Counted from the stretch's first letter, positions 42,190-51,024 are shown. The stretch is DNA of 53,029 nt from DATEXQ01 sp036846005 (GCA_036846005.1 DAIUCV010000001.1:1-53029); one strand, 5' to 3'. Numbers and translations are program-made. The notes: a model not told the origin generated them from the letters alone.

Positions 42190-43512
42190 ATGGCAGAAAA
42201 TCCACAGATAAGAATTGCGCCTCATTCAACCGATGCAGAAGAGTCCGTACTCGGAGCTTTGCTTTTGGACAAAGACGCGGTAATTGCCGTTGCCGAATTT
42301 TTACTACCCGATGATTTTTATGATGACAGACACAAAGAAATCTATTCAGCCTGTATCGAGCTTTACGAAGACAGGATCCCCATAGATGTATTAACCGTTG
42401 CGGATAGATTAAAAAGAAAAAAATTCTTGAAAAAAATGGGAGGTGCCAGTTATTTGGCTGAATTGGTAAGTAGAGTCCCAACTGCCGCCCACGTTGAACA
42501 TTACGGAAAGATAGTCAAAGACGCTGCGACAAAAAGGTCTTTGATGGCCGCGGCAAGCAGGCTGGTAGGTCTTTCCATGGACGATTCAATGGCTGCCGAT
42601 GAACTTTTGGATAAAGCCGAAGCAGAGGTCTTTTCGCTTACCCAAAAACATTTATCCAACACCTTTACTCCCATCAAAAGTGCTCTGGCGGAAAGCTTTG
42701 ATAGACTTGACGAACTGCATAAACAAGCGGAAGGATTAAGAGGAGTCCCAACCGGCTTTAAGGATTTGGACGATACCACCGCCGGTTTTCAAAAATCCAA
42801 TCTTTTGATTTTGGCGTCAAGACCGGGTGTGGGAAAAACTTCTTTAGCGCTTAATATTGCCCAGAATATTACTGTAGGCTACAACCGGCCTGTTGCCGTA
42901 TTTTCTTTGGAAATGAGTAAAGAGGAATTGGTGGATAGGCTTTTGGTTTCCCAGGCTGATATTGATGCCTGGAAGTTAAAAACAGGTAAGCTTTCGGAGG
43001 ATGATTTTACAGCTCTGTCAAATGCCATGGGAGTTTTGGCCGAGGCTCCTCTTTATATTGACGACACACCCGCTCTTTCGATTCTGGAAATGCGAACCAA
43101 AGCCAGACGTCTTCAGGTCGAAGTGGGAATAGATCTGATAATTGTCGATTATTTGCAGTTGGCAAGAAGCAGGCAATTGGAAAATAGGGTACAGGAAGTT
43201 TCGGAAATTACCCAAGGCTTGAAAAATCTGGCGAGGGAATTAAAAGTACCTGTTTTGGCAATATCCCAGCTATCAAGAGCTGTTGAGCAAAGAGGAGAAA
43301 AAAGACCGCAGCTGGCAGATTTGAGAGAGTCGGGAAGTATAGAACAGGATGCAGACGTAGTTATGTTTTTATGGAGAGAGGATGAGGAGAGTATCGAAAA
43401 TATCTCTTTGGAAATAGCCAAACACAGAAACGGTCCTCTTAAAAGTATCAAACTATTCTTCAGGGGAGACAGGATTAAGTTTTACGGGAGAGAAACCAAA
43501 CATCCGGATTAA
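42190..43512 (+). CDS. dnaB: replicative DNA helicase DnaB
   Basis: 440 aa hexameric helicase. The N-terminal helical domain starts PHSTDAEESVLGALLLD. The RecA-like domain carries Walker A ASRPGVGKTSLALN, VFSLEMSKEEL, Walker B LIIVDYLQL, the LAISQLSRAVEQR block and DLRESGSIEQDAD with the arginine finger region near the end. No intein is present. It stands alone, followed by an oppositely oriented tRNA-Leu. Confidence 0.97.
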   Translation: MAENPQIRIAPHSTDAEESVLGALLLDKDAVIAVAEFLLPDDFYDDRHKEIYSACIELYEDRIPIDVLTVADRLKRKKFLKKMGGASYLAELVSRVPTAAHVEHYGKIVKDAATKRSLMAAASRLVGLSMDDSMAADELLDKAEAEVFSLTQKHLSNTFTPIKSALAESFDRLDELHKQAEGLRGVPTGFKDLDDTTAGFQKSNLLILASRPGVGKTSLALNIAQNITVGYNRPVAVFSLEMSKEELVDRLLVSQADIDAWKLKTGKLSEDDFTALSNAMGVLAEAPLYIDDTPALSILEMRTKARRLQVEVGIDLIIVDYLQLARSRQLENRVQEVSEITQGLKNLARELKVPVLAISQLSRAVEQRGEKRPQLADLRESGSIEQDADVVMFLWREDEESIENISLEIAKHRNGPLKSIKLFFRGDRIKFYGRETKHPD

Positions 43513-43521
43513 TCTTCTTTG

Positions 43522-43607
43522 TGGCCAGGGAGGGACTCGAACCCTCATGAGGTATTAGCCTCACACGATTTTGAGTCGTGCGCGTCTACCAATTCCGCCA
43601 CCCGGCC
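43522..43607 (-). tRNA. tRNA-Leu (CAA)
   Basis: Class II tRNA on the minus strand. Acceptor GGCCGGG/CCTGGCC (one G-T), D arm with GGTAGACGC, anticodon stem CACGA/TCGTG with loop CTCAAAA (anticodon CAA, Leu), long variable arm TGAGGCTAATACCTCA, T arm GAGGG-TTCGAGT-CCCTC. It lies antisense between dnaB and efp. Confidence 0.94.
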
Positions 43608-43659
43608 TTAATTCAGGTGTATTTTAGCACAAAATGAGCTAAAATACTGATTACCGCAT

Positions 43660-44223
43660 ATGATTGAAGCATCAAATTTAAAAAACGGAACTACTTTTTT
43701 AGTATACGATAAACCGCACAAGGTTATTAAATATTCCCATATCAAAATGGGCAGGGGGGGAGCAATAGTCAGGGTAACCGCCAGAAACTTGGAGACCGGA
43801 GGGGTTGTAAATAAAACCTACAGTTCCAATGTCAAAGTGGAGGATATCACTACCGAAAAAAGAAAGTTAAAGTTTTTGTATAGCGATAGTGAGAACGCCT
43901 ACTTCATGGACCCGGTAACTTTCGAACAGATATCAATGTTAATCGGAGTCTTGGGTGAGGATATAAACTTTATTAAAGGCGATTCGGATGTTGATGTACT
44001 TTTTTGGGGAGACAAACCGCTTTCGATAGATATTCCTCCTAAAGTGGTTTTGAAAATTATTGATACTCCACCCGGGGTAAAGGGTAATTCAGCCTCAAAT
44101 GTCTATAAAGATGCAACCTTGGAAAACGGATTAAAAGTAAAAGTTCCTCTATTTATTAACGAAAACGATCGTGTAAAAGTAGATACCAGAACCGGAGAAT
44201 ATATCGAAAGAGCAAAAGAGTAA
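43660..44223 (+). CDS. efp: elongation factor P
   Basis: 187 aa, normal length. Three beta-barrel domains: KOW-like domain I with the loop KMGRGGA, then MDPVTFEQ, and domain III PGVKGNSASN...VKVPLFINENDRVKVDTRTGEYIERA. EF-P relieves stalling at polyproline. The loop-tip residue corresponding to E. coli Lys34 is Arg32, as in EarP-modified EF-P proteins. A TAAAAT at 43640-43645 may be its -10. No modification gene is visible next to it. Confidence 0.95.
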   Translation: MIEASNLKNGTTFLVYDKPHKVIKYSHIKMGRGGAIVRVTARNLETGGVVNKTYSSNVKVEDITTEKRKLKFLYSDSENAYFMDPVTFEQISMLIGVLGEDINFIKGDSDVDVLFWGDKPLSIDIPPKVVLKIIDTPPGVKGNSASNVYKDATLENGLKVKVPLFINENDRVKVDTRTGEYIERAKE

Positions 44224-44233
44224 TTTTTCGATA

Positions 44234-44695
44234 TCAACCAAATACCCACCAGAAAGCTGCCACAACGGTTAAGAATTGATAAACAAGACCGGGAAACATT
44301 TCCGCATTTGCCTGCAGAGATTTTTTAAACTTTATCCATTTAAATATGAAGGCGCTTTTCTGATTGAGAAAAAAATAAGGTGCTTCTATCAGATCCGGCA
44401 GTGCCGCGAGAAATGCACCCAATAAGACAATTGCCACTTTGGTTAAATCAGGATAAGCCTGAAAAGCAATCAACGTTCCCAGTAGGAGTGAAAGCAGAGA
44501 ATCCGCAACCACAATTGCTGTAGTTTGCGAGGTTATTTTTCCGTGATTTTTCTTCTCCGTATTTAAATGAGGATTCCAATGGGGGATTTTTTCGAGTATA
44601 AAATGACTCCCCAATGCCAGGGGTAACGCTAGAGCAGGATTACCCACTTTAAAGGCAATCGCTGCGCCTACAACTACGTGCGGAGTTTCAAGCAC
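44234..44695 (-). CDS. membrane protein resembling DUF457/YdjM-type metal-dependent hydrolases
   Basis: 153 aa with about four hydrophobic segments. Features shared with the DUF457/YdjM group: an early TPHVVVGAAIA, ALGSHFILEKIPHWN (His and Asp/Glu candidates for metal binding) and FLAALPDLIEAP. The match is by eye and partial. The start is GTG 44695. A TATTAT on the minus strand (44710-44705) ends 9 nt before it. It converges with efp (10-nt gap). Confidence 0.6.
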   Translation of the reverse strand: MLETPHVVVGAAIAFKVGNPALALPLALGSHFILEKIPHWNPHLNTEKKNHGKITSQTTAIVVADSLLSLLLGTLIAFQAYPDLTKVAIVLLGAFLAALPDLIEAPYFFLNQKSAFIFKWIKFKKSLQANAEMFPGLVYQFLTVVAAFWWVFG

Positions 44696-44704
44696 AGTAA
44701 TGAA

Positions 44705-44710
44705 ATAATA
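44705..44710 (-). promoter_or_regulatory. -10 element of DUF457-like gene
   Basis: TATTAT on the minus strand, 9 nt before GTG 44695. No -35 assigned. Confidence 0.35.
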
Positions 44711-44726
44711 ACTACTTAATTTTTGT

Positions 44727-44753
44727 TTGTCAAACAGAAAATGATGTTATACT
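44727..44753 (+). promoter_or_regulatory. promoter of membrane protein gene 44763
   Basis: TTGTCA (44727-44732), 15-nt spacer, TGT-TATACT (extended -10, 44748-44753), ending 9 nt before ATG 44763. Confidence 0.55.
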
Positions 44754-44762
44754 AGACGAGAA

Positions 44763-45365
44763 ATGGCAATCGGAATACTTTTTAATGTCTTGGGAATTAT
44801 AATTTTTTTATTTCTTTTTTGGAAGAAATTAAAAGAGGATTATATCTCGACTCAGATATTTTCTTCGGCTTTTATCATTATTGCCGGAACATTGGTATTT
44901 TATTTAATATCCAGATTTTACATACCGGCTTGGTGGTTTTGGTTTGGTTTTTTCGGGTTTTTAGTGGGTTTGGTTATTGCGATTCTCAGATTCGGTTTGA
45001 GGCCGTATGAAACCTTTGAGGCTGCAATTATTTCCGTATTGCCGTGGGTTTCACTTTTATATCTAAATGATTCAATCAAGAATGCGAGTTTAACTTCTTT
45101 AATAGGTTTTGCCATAACTCTGGGGATTGTATTTTTATATATATTTTTAAATTCGAGATACAAAAATTTTACCTGGTACAAATCGGGTAGGGTGGGATTT
45201 GCCGGCTTAACAAGTATTGGGATATATTTTTTAATTAGAGGGCTTATTGCAATCTTTTTTCCGTTTGTGGTATCCTTTGTTGTTGATTACGAACCAATCC
45301 TCTCAGGAAGTTTTGCATTTTCGTTTTTTTTACTGGTTTTTAACTTATCAAGAAAAAGTCAATGA
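44763..45365 (+). CDS. polytopic membrane protein, unrecognised
   Basis: 200 aa with about seven hydrophobic stretches and short basic loops. The helix pattern (ILFNVLGIIIFLFLFWKKLKE at the start, a mid-protein WFWFGFFGFLVGLV) recalls prolipoprotein diacylglyceryl transferase, but I do not see the conserved catalytic His/Arg motifs, so I do not call it Lgt. It overlaps the DksA-like gene by 4 nt (ATGA), so the two are translationally coupled. Confidence 0.6.
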   Translation: MAIGILFNVLGIIIFLFLFWKKLKEDYISTQIFSSAFIIIAGTLVFYLISRFYIPAWWFWFGFFGFLVGLVIAILRFGLRPYETFEAAIISVLPWVSLLYLNDSIKNASLTSLIGFAITLGIVFLYIFLNSRYKNFTWYKSGRVGFAGLTSIGIYFLIRGLIAIFFPFVVSFVVDYEPILSGSFAFSFFLLVFNLSRKSQ

Positions 45366-45781
45366 AAAAAAATAACAAGAAAGACAAAAAAGATAAAAAG
45401 AAAAAAGCAAGCAACGGGAAGTTATATTTTCCTGCTAGTTTATTGAATCCCATCGGTATCTTTTTACACAATAGATTACACAGCCTGGAAAAAAAGAAAA
45501 AGGCTATCGATAAACAGGATCCTTTTAAAGATACGGCCAGGCTTGATGAAAATGCCTCTCCGGATTCGGATGCAGCAGAACAGTTTGGTCATGCCAGCAC
45601 CTCTGCGATAAGAGGCCAGCTTGATAAAAGAATAATCGAAACCAGAAAAGCCTTATCCAGAATAAAAATCGGTAAATACGGGATTTGCGAAGATTGCGGT
45701 AAGATGATAGATACAGATAGATTAATAGCATATCCGGAGGCTACCCTTTGTGCCAAATGCAAAGCAAAAAGAGAAAAATAA
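45362..45781 (+). CDS. DksA/TraR-type C4 zinc-finger protein
   Basis: 139 aa. A lysine-rich N-terminus leads to a helical hairpin (about 60-100; LDKRIIETRKALSRI) and a C-terminal C4 zinc finger: YGICEDCGK...ATLCAKCKAKRE. The long coiled coil with the DxxDxA tip of true DksA is not evident, so RNA-polymerase control is only inferred. It is followed by an intrinsic terminator. Confidence 0.85.
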   Translation: MKKNNKKDKKDKKKKASNGKLYFPASLLNPIGIFLHNRLHSLEKKKKAIDKQDPFKDTARLDENASPDSDAAEQFGHASTSAIRGQLDKRIIETRKALSRIKIGKYGICEDCGKMIDTDRLIAYPEATLCAKCKAKREK

Positions 45782-45812
45782 TCGGTATGGAAATCGGGTG
45801 ATTAGTTGATAG

Positions 45813-45834
45813 CCGCCAAAAAGGCGGTTTTTTT
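45813..45834 (+). terminator. intrinsic terminator after DksA-like gene
   Basis: CCGCC-AAAAA-GGCGG (45813-45827) followed by seven T (45828-45834): a textbook terminator. The next ATG (45838) starts 3 nt after the T run, so the downstream gene has no separate promoter space. Confidence 0.85.
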
Positions 45835-45837
45835 AAT

Positions 45838-46545
45838 ATGGAACCTAAAATAATTTATCAGGACACAAGCCTTATGGTTTTGAATAAACCTGTCGGCTGG
45901 ATCGTTACCAAGGCAAAAACAGCCAAAAATACTCCTGTCATAGAAGAATGGCTAAAAAAGTTTAAATACCCTCTGGCGAATAATGAAGACTTAAGAAGGG
46001 GGATAGTCCACAGAATAGATAAAGAAACCAGCGGTTTAATTCTGATTGCTAAAACTCAAATATCTTTGGAAAAACTGCAACAGGAATTTAAAAATAGGGA
46101 AGTGGAGAAGGAGTACCTAGCCTTGGTTCACGGAAAACTTTTCCCTAAGGAAGGTATTATTCAAGCCCCTTTAGGAAGGCTTCCTTGGAACAGAAAACGC
46201 TTTGGAATATTACCGGGCGGAAGGGAATCCCAAACAAATTATAAAGTTAATGGATATTATAAAAAAGGAAAAGAGATATTGTCTTTTGTTACAATGTTTC
46301 CTAAATCAGGTCGAACGCATCAAATAAGGGTGCATCTGAAATATATTACTCATCCGATAGTATCGGATACATTTTACGCAGGAAGAAAAATATCAAGAGG
46401 TGATAGGTTGTGGTGTCCAAGGCTTTTTTTACATGCTGCACGAATTTCATTTACACACCCGGTTTCAAAAGCAAGAATGGAATTTATATTAAGACTCCCC
46501 AAAGAGTTACAAGAAGTAGTTTCTAAATTAGCGAAGGAAGATTAA
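45838..46545 (+). CDS. RluA/RluD-family 23S rRNA pseudouridine synthase
   Basis: 235 aa catalytic domain without an S4 RNA-binding domain. Opens IIYQDTSLMVLNKPVGW; the catalytic Asp is in RGIVHRIDKETSGLILIAKT; KEYLALVHG and SGRTHQIRVHLKYI (binding Arg and His) follow. Target uridine unknown. The start codon lies directly behind a strong terminator, so expression must come from read-through or an unseen promoter. The 3' end overlaps the convergent exchanger gene by 18 nt. Confidence 0.93.
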   Translation: MEPKIIYQDTSLMVLNKPVGWIVTKAKTAKNTPVIEEWLKKFKYPLANNEDLRRGIVHRIDKETSGLILIAKTQISLEKLQQEFKNREVEKEYLALVHGKLFPKEGIIQAPLGRLPWNRKRFGILPGGRESQTNYKVNGYYKKGKEILSFVTMFPKSGRTHQIRVHLKYITHPIVSDTFYAGRKISRGDRLWCPRLFLHAARISFTHPVSKARMEFILRLPKELQEVVSKLAKED

Positions 46546-47475
46546 TAAAATATAGGAAGAATAAAAGGCAATAAATACCAAACCATAATATCTGGGGATA
46601 TTCTCACCTTCATATTTTCTGGTCAGATAAAATGAAATTAAAGTAGCTAGAGCAAGAAAAGAAAGGGAAATTATATTTAAAGTATTTACCCCATCCTTAG
46701 AATAAAGAAGAGTGATCGTTCCGAGGATGGAGAGATTAAAAATGTTACTACCCTGAATATCACCGACGATAAGCTTCCAGTCTTTTCTAAATCCCGAAGC
46801 AATCGATGTGGACAATTCTGGTATAGAGGTTCCAAAAGCAATTAATGTTAGTCCTATTATCTCGTCTTTTATTTTGAATAAAAGTGCAATCGCCTCTGCC
46901 GATGTGACGAGAAATTTACTGCTTATTATAATTGTGGCAATTGCCAAAAGAAGCTTAATTGCGGTTACAAGAGCGGGTGACTTTTCCTTTTTAAGTTTTG
47001 AAAGTGCTTTTTTATCTTCTTTTTTGCTCCCTATTTCTCCCCAGATAATTTCAATTATTAGAAATAATGCATATCCTGTAACAAGAGCGTAAAGAAGATA
47101 GGTTGAATAGATTTTAGGAACAAAAAAATAGGCAATAAAGATCAGTGTTGTTATTAGTAGGATGATATTATTTCTCTGTGTTTTTTGGGTCCCCATTCTA
47201 ACTGGAAAAAATAAGATCGAGATCCCAAGAACAAGAAAAATATTACAGATATTTGAACCTATTATATTTCCGAGAGACAAATCTGGGACTTTTTGGGCGA
47301 TTGATGAAATCGTTACCGAAAATTCGGGTAGAGAAGTGCCAAAAGCAATAAGTGTTGATCCGATTATAAGGGGAGATATTCTAATAGATGCTGCAAGTCT
47401 ATCAGTCTCTTTTACCAGATAATTAGAGGCAATAATGAGGAAAAATAAACTGATAGTAAGAATTAAGAAACTCAC
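46528..47475 (-). CDS. Ca2+/Na+ antiporter (CaCA family, YrbG-like)
   Basis: 315 aa with ten membrane helices and two inverted alpha repeats: GSTLIAFGTSLPEFSVTI near residue 40 and GLTLIAFGTSIPELSTSI near residue 205. The Glu residues of GTSLPE and GTSIPE bind the cation. A cytosolic loop separates the halves. The start is GTG 47475; TATAAT (minus strand 47489-47484) ends 8 nt before it. Confidence 0.94.
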   Translation of the reverse strand: MSFLILTISLFFLIIASNYLVKETDRLAASIRISPLIIGSTLIAFGTSLPEFSVTISSIAQKVPDLSLGNIIGSNICNIFLVLGISILFFPVRMGTQKTQRNNIILLITTLIFIAYFFVPKIYSTYLLYALVTGYALFLIIEIIWGEIGSKKEDKKALSKLKKEKSPALVTAIKLLLAIATIIISSKFLVTSAEAIALLFKIKDEIIGLTLIAFGTSIPELSTSIASGFRKDWKLIVGDIQGSNIFNLSILGTITLLYSKDGVNTLNIISLSFLALATLISFYLTRKYEGENIPRYYGLVFIAFYSSYILLIFLR

Positions 47476-47483
47476 TTTATTTC

Positions 47484-47489
47484 ATTATA
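47484..47489 (-). promoter_or_regulatory. -10 element of Ca2+/Na+ antiporter gene
   Basis: Perfect TATAAT on the minus strand ending 8 nt before the GTG start at 47475. A weak TTAAAC lies 17 nt upstream of it. Confidence 0.5.
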
Positions 47490-47542
47490 CTAAGAAACAT
47501 TATCCTGTTTAATACTTTTTATCAAAAAAGACTATGAACCAT

Positions 47543-47572
47543 TTGCATAAACCCTGGCTACTGCCTTAATAT
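47543..47572 (+). promoter_or_regulatory. promoter of KefB-type gene
   Basis: TTGCAT (47543-47548), 18-nt spacer, TAATAT (47567-47572), ending 7 nt before ATG 47580. Confidence 0.5.
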
Positions 47573-47579
47573 GTAATTG

Positions 47580-49283
47580 ATGTCTTTAGATTTTTCACGA
47601 GACTTTCTTATTCTAATTGCAACGGCACTTACTGGAGGAATAGTTGCAAAGTTTATAAAACTGCAACCTTTTGTAGGATTTATTGTAGCGGGAGTAGTTG
47701 CGAGGTTATTTTTACCTGAAAATGCGTTTGGTATTGAGAAAGTAGCCGAACTTGGTCTTATTTTTCTTCTATTTTCAACAGGCTTAGAACTTTCTTTGGC
47801 AAGGCTATCCAAAGTAATTCGAATATCTCTTACGGGTGCAAGTGTTCAGATAGTTCTCGTAACATTAGTTTCCTTTGCATTATTAAAGATGTTTTCGTTC
47901 GATAGTACGAGTGCTTTGGTTTTATCTTTAGGGTTTTCTCTTTCTTCTACCGCGATTGTTGTTAAGACTCTAATCGACAAGGATGAAGCGAATTCGATCC
48001 ATGGAGAAGTTATGGTGGGATGGCTTCTGATACAGGATCTTGCAGTTATTCCCATGGTAATGATTGTTGGTTATCTTAAAGGTGGAGATTTATCTTTTTT
48101 GAGCGTAGGTTTTGATGTTCTTAAGGCAGTAGTTTTAATCGGGATAACGATTATTTTAGGTAAGATTATTTTTCCCAGAATCTTACATTTGGTTTCTTAT
48201 CTTAAGTCACGGGAACTTATGCTCATGACGGCAACGTTTCTGGCTATAGGTACGGCACTTATGGCTTATCTTTTTGGAATTTCGCCTGCAATCGGAGCGT
48301 TTATCGCGGGAGTTGTCATTGCAGAATCATACGAGCGCCATTCGGTGCTTTCCGAAACAAGACCATTGAGAGACCTTTTTGTGGCAATATTTTTTGTATC
48401 TCTTGGCTTTTTAGTTACCCCAACATATATAATCCCGTCTTTAGGTCTTGTTGTCGTTCTCACATTATCGGTAATCATTCTCAAAGCAATAATAAATTTT
48501 ATTGTAAGTATTTTTCTGGGTTATCATGGAAGAACTGCTGTATCTGTCGGAATTGGCCTTTCACAAATTGGAGAATTTTCTTTTATCCTTTTTACCTTGG
48601 CAAAAAACTTGGAGATAATCTCCGATAAATCGCTTACTGTTGGAGTTTCAGTTACGCTACTTTCCTTAATAATTTTTCCGATTTTGTATAAAAATGTTCC
48701 AAAAATATGGGATATATTTAAAATATTATCTAAACGATCAGCTTATTTTTACAGATTTTTTGCGGGTTGGGATAGAAAAATGTTACCTGATGAAAATGCT
48801 TTATCGGGACATATTATTATCTGCGGATACGGAAGGGTAGGGGGATGGGTAGGAAAGGCGTTAGATGATATTAAAACTTCTTATATTGTAGTTGATTATG
48901 ATCAAAGAGTGGTAAATACATTGAAGCAAAAGGGAACGGATGTCATTTACGGAGATCCGGAGGAAAGGGATATCTTGATGGCTTCTGGTATTAAAAACGC
49001 AAAGGTAATAGTTGTTGCGATTCCCGACAGAATTGCTCAGGAAGCAATTATCACGCAAGTTCAAAATCTTAATCCGTCAGTAAAAATAATATCAAGAGTC
49101 CATACCGATGATGAATTCGATAGAGTAAAACTTCTAAGGGTAGATAAGATAGTACAACCTGAGTTTGAGGCAGCAATGGCGATTATTAAATCCATATTGT
49201 ACAGTCAAGGTAAAAATAAGGAGGAAGTATCTAATTTACTAAAAAGTTTGAGACTATCCAAAGCAATGACCAAACCAGATTAG
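47580..49283 (+). CDS. CPA2-family cation:proton antiporter with RCK (TrkA-N) domain
   Basis: About 567 aa. Residues 1-375 form about 12-13 membrane helices with the KefB/CPA2 blocks LIFLLFSTGLELSLARL, LSLGFSLSSTAIVVKTL, GWLLIQDLAVIPM and SPAIGAFIAGVVIAESY. A cytosolic RCK-N domain begins near residue 400 with the nucleotide motif IIICGYGRVGGWVGKAL and the Asp of VVDYD. It lacks the extra RCK-C/TrkA-C domain. A TTG one codon earlier is possible; ATG 47580 fits the promoter. It probably regulates K+ or Na+ and pH. Confidence 0.93.
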   Translation: MSLDFSRDFLILIATALTGGIVAKFIKLQPFVGFIVAGVVARLFLPENAFGIEKVAELGLIFLLFSTGLELSLARLSKVIRISLTGASVQIVLVTLVSFALLKMFSFDSTSALVLSLGFSLSSTAIVVKTLIDKDEANSIHGEVMVGWLLIQDLAVIPMVMIVGYLKGGDLSFLSVGFDVLKAVVLIGITIILGKIIFPRILHLVSYLKSRELMLMTATFLAIGTALMAYLFGISPAIGAFIAGVVIAESYERHSVLSETRPLRDLFVAIFFVSLGFLVTPTYIIPSLGLVVVLTLSVIILKAIINFIVSIFLGYHGRTAVSVGIGLSQIGEFSFILFTLAKNLEIISDKSLTVGVSVTLLSLIIFPILYKNVPKIWDIFKILSKRSAYFYRFFAGWDRKMLPDENALSGHIIICGYGRVGGWVGKALDDIKTSYIVVDYDQRVVNTLKQKGTDVIYGDPEERDILMASGIKNAKVIVVAIPDRIAQEAIITQVQNLNPSVKIISRVHTDDEFDRVKLLRVDKIVQPEFEAAMAIIKSILYSQGKNKEEVSNLLKSLRLSKAMTKPD

Positions 49284-49287
49284 AAAA

Positions 49288-50187
49288 ATGCCTGCCCGAA
49301 AACGTATACGCAAATCTCCAAAAAAGAATTATAAATTGCATCTTATTGCAATCATATTTTTGATTTTCGGACTATTAATAATTTTTTTATTGAAGACCAG
49401 GTCCTGGATAGGGGACGCAAAGCTTACCCTGGTTATAAATAATTCGGAAGATTTATATGTCGCGGTTTTTGATCCTGTGGCTGACGATATAACGACCGTT
49501 AAAATTCCGGGATCAGTCGAAGTAGACGTCTCCAGAAGACTTGGGAAAATCAGACTGGTAAGTATCTGGCAGTTGGGAAAAGACGAGAAACTGGATGGAC
49601 GACTTTTGGCAGAAACGATTACCAAAAATTTCCGAATTCCGGTTGTCGCCTGGGCTGACAGCCAAGCTCTTGGTTTTATCGATAAAGGAAATGTGATTCA
49701 AGCATTGATATCTAGCTACAAAACAAATCTGACCCTTTCCGATAAACTTCGTCTTTTCTTTTTCACCTTGGGAGTAAAAGAGTTTAAGAGAACCGATTTA
49801 GATTTATCTAAAACCTCTTTTCTCAAAGCCAAAAAACTTGCCGATGGGGAAATGGGTTATGTGGTTACGGATATCATGCCGCAAAAGCTAATTGTTATTG
49901 CATCAGACAATCTGGTTTCAAAACAAGACCTCAAAGTTATCTTGACAAATGCATCGGGGGATTCACTGCTTTCAGAAAAAGTGGGAAAAATAGTTGAATC
50001 TTTGGGTACTAAAATTGCGGCAATAGATAACTTAAAAGAAGAAGATTTTGACTGTGTGGTGAAGGGGAAAGATCTCAAACTGGATAAAAGATTTGCATTG
50101 GTTCTGGGTTGTGAGGTAAGCAAGGATACCTCCGGTAACTTTGATGTGGAGATTAAATTCGGCAAAAAATTCCTGCAGAGATTTTAA
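49288..50187 (+). CDS. membrane-anchored LytR_C-domain protein
   Basis: 299 aa. A very basic N-terminus, one membrane helix (residues 18-38), and an extracellular part. Residues 45-180 resemble a degenerate LCP-like domain (IPGSVEVDVSRRLGKIRL) without the LCP arginine motif. Residues 210-295 match the LytR_C pattern: KVILTNASGDSLLSEKVGKIVESLG...FALVLGCEV. A role in envelope assembly is inferred. It is 4 nt after the antiporter gene. Confidence 0.75.
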   Translation: MPARKRIRKSPKKNYKLHLIAIIFLIFGLLIIFLLKTRSWIGDAKLTLVINNSEDLYVAVFDPVADDITTVKIPGSVEVDVSRRLGKIRLVSIWQLGKDEKLDGRLLAETITKNFRIPVVAWADSQALGFIDKGNVIQALISSYKTNLTLSDKLRLFFFTLGVKEFKRTDLDLSKTSFLKAKKLADGEMGYVVTDIMPQKLIVIASDNLVSKQDLKVILTNASGDSLLSEKVGKIVESLGTKIAAIDNLKEEDFDCVVKGKDLKLDKRFALVLGCEVSKDTSGNFDVEIKFGKKFLQRF

Positions 50188-50189
50188 CT

Positions 50190-50882
50190 TTAGTCTTCTT
50201 CTTCGACGCTGGAGGCGGAAATATCTTCTTTATTGTGTACCAACTCAGGCGAAGTAAAAGCTACGTAATCAATTCTTTCACTGGTAAACGACGGTCCTGT
50301 TGCACCTTTTTTACACGAGCTTATTTCCTTGATGAAAACTTTGACGTCTTTGGTTTCGTTGCACTTGACGATAACCTTGTATTCGTTACCCATTTTTATG
50401 AGATTTTTTAATTTGGCACCCAAATCATCGGGTAGTCTTCCGATATATTTACCTTCACAAGATATTACGGAGACTCTATGCCCATGAGGATTAAACTTAA
50501 CTTCGTCACCCGCATCAAGTTTGGCCAGTATTTTGGGATCACCCAGATTAATTAGGTCGGCTATTTTGGTTTTCCCGGGTTCTTCAATGAACGATTCCGC
50601 ATTGGTAGGTACCAGGGGTAGGGTGTCGCCTTTGGTTAAACACCTCAATTTCTCCCATGCTCTTAAGGCAATGGAATTAACGGGGTCAATTTTCAAAACC
50701 ATCTTGACACACTTTCTGGCTTTTACCAGATTTCCGCATTCTGAATAAGCTCTTGCAAGTCTGTTTAAAGCATCTGTATCTTGGGGATTGATATCTAAAA
50801 TCTTGGTGTTTATTTGAATAGCTTTTTCCCAGTTACCTTCGAGAGCTGCCGAAACTGCTTGTTGGGCAAGGTCCATTTCCAT
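50190..50882 (-). CDS. TPR-containing protein
   Basis: About 230 aa. Two or three tetratricopeptide repeats at residues 5-75 (GNWEKAIQINTKILDINPQDTDALNRLARAYSECG...), then a linker and a small beta-rich domain at 115-195 (KFNPHGHRVSVISCEGKYIGRLPDDL, resembling an HIRAN-like or ribosome-linked beta fold). The C-terminal tail is very acidic. Function unknown. The start is ATG 50882, downstream of a near-consensus promoter; an upstream ATG at 50948 lies before it. Confidence 0.75.
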   Translation of the reverse strand: MEMDLAQQAVSAALEGNWEKAIQINTKILDINPQDTDALNRLARAYSECGNLVKARKCVKMVLKIDPVNSIALRAWEKLRCLTKGDTLPLVPTNAESFIEEPGKTKIADLINLGDPKILAKLDAGDEVKFNPHGHRVSVISCEGKYIGRLPDDLGAKLKNLIKMGNEYKVIVKCNETKDVKVFIKEISSCKKGATGPSFTSERIDYVAFTSPELVHNKEDISASSVEEED

Positions 50883-50901
50883 ATTAAAATTTCTTCTTTT
50901 G

Positions 50902-50929
50902 AGTATAAAGATGTGGGGTATCTTGTCAA
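50902..50929 (-). promoter_or_regulatory. strong promoter of TPR gene
   Basis: Minus strand: consensus TTGACA (50929-50924), 16-nt spacer, TATACT (50907-50902). It is the best -35 in the window and gives a leader of about 13 nt. Confidence 0.8.
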
Positions 50930-50980
50930 GTACATTTAAAAGCAACAAAAATTAAATTAGGGAAATTGTTATTTTTGTGC

Positions 50981-51009
50981 TTGGAAGAGCCAAATTGAAG
51001 TAGTATAAT
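50981..51009 (+). promoter_or_regulatory. promoter of yebC
   Basis: TTGGAA (50981-50986), 17-nt spacer, TATAAT (51004-51009), ending 15 nt before ATG 51025. Confidence 0.65.
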
Positions 51010-51024
51010 TGGGTTTACCAATTT

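Noticed and set aside
44763..45365. Prolipoprotein diacylglyceryl transferase
   Set aside because: Only the general helix layout is similar; the conserved catalytic motifs of Lgt are not visible.
47580..49283. Glutathione-gated KefB
   Set aside because: The fold is CPA2 plus RCK-N, but glutathione control cannot be inferred and is unlikely in a reduced genome, so only the general family is called.
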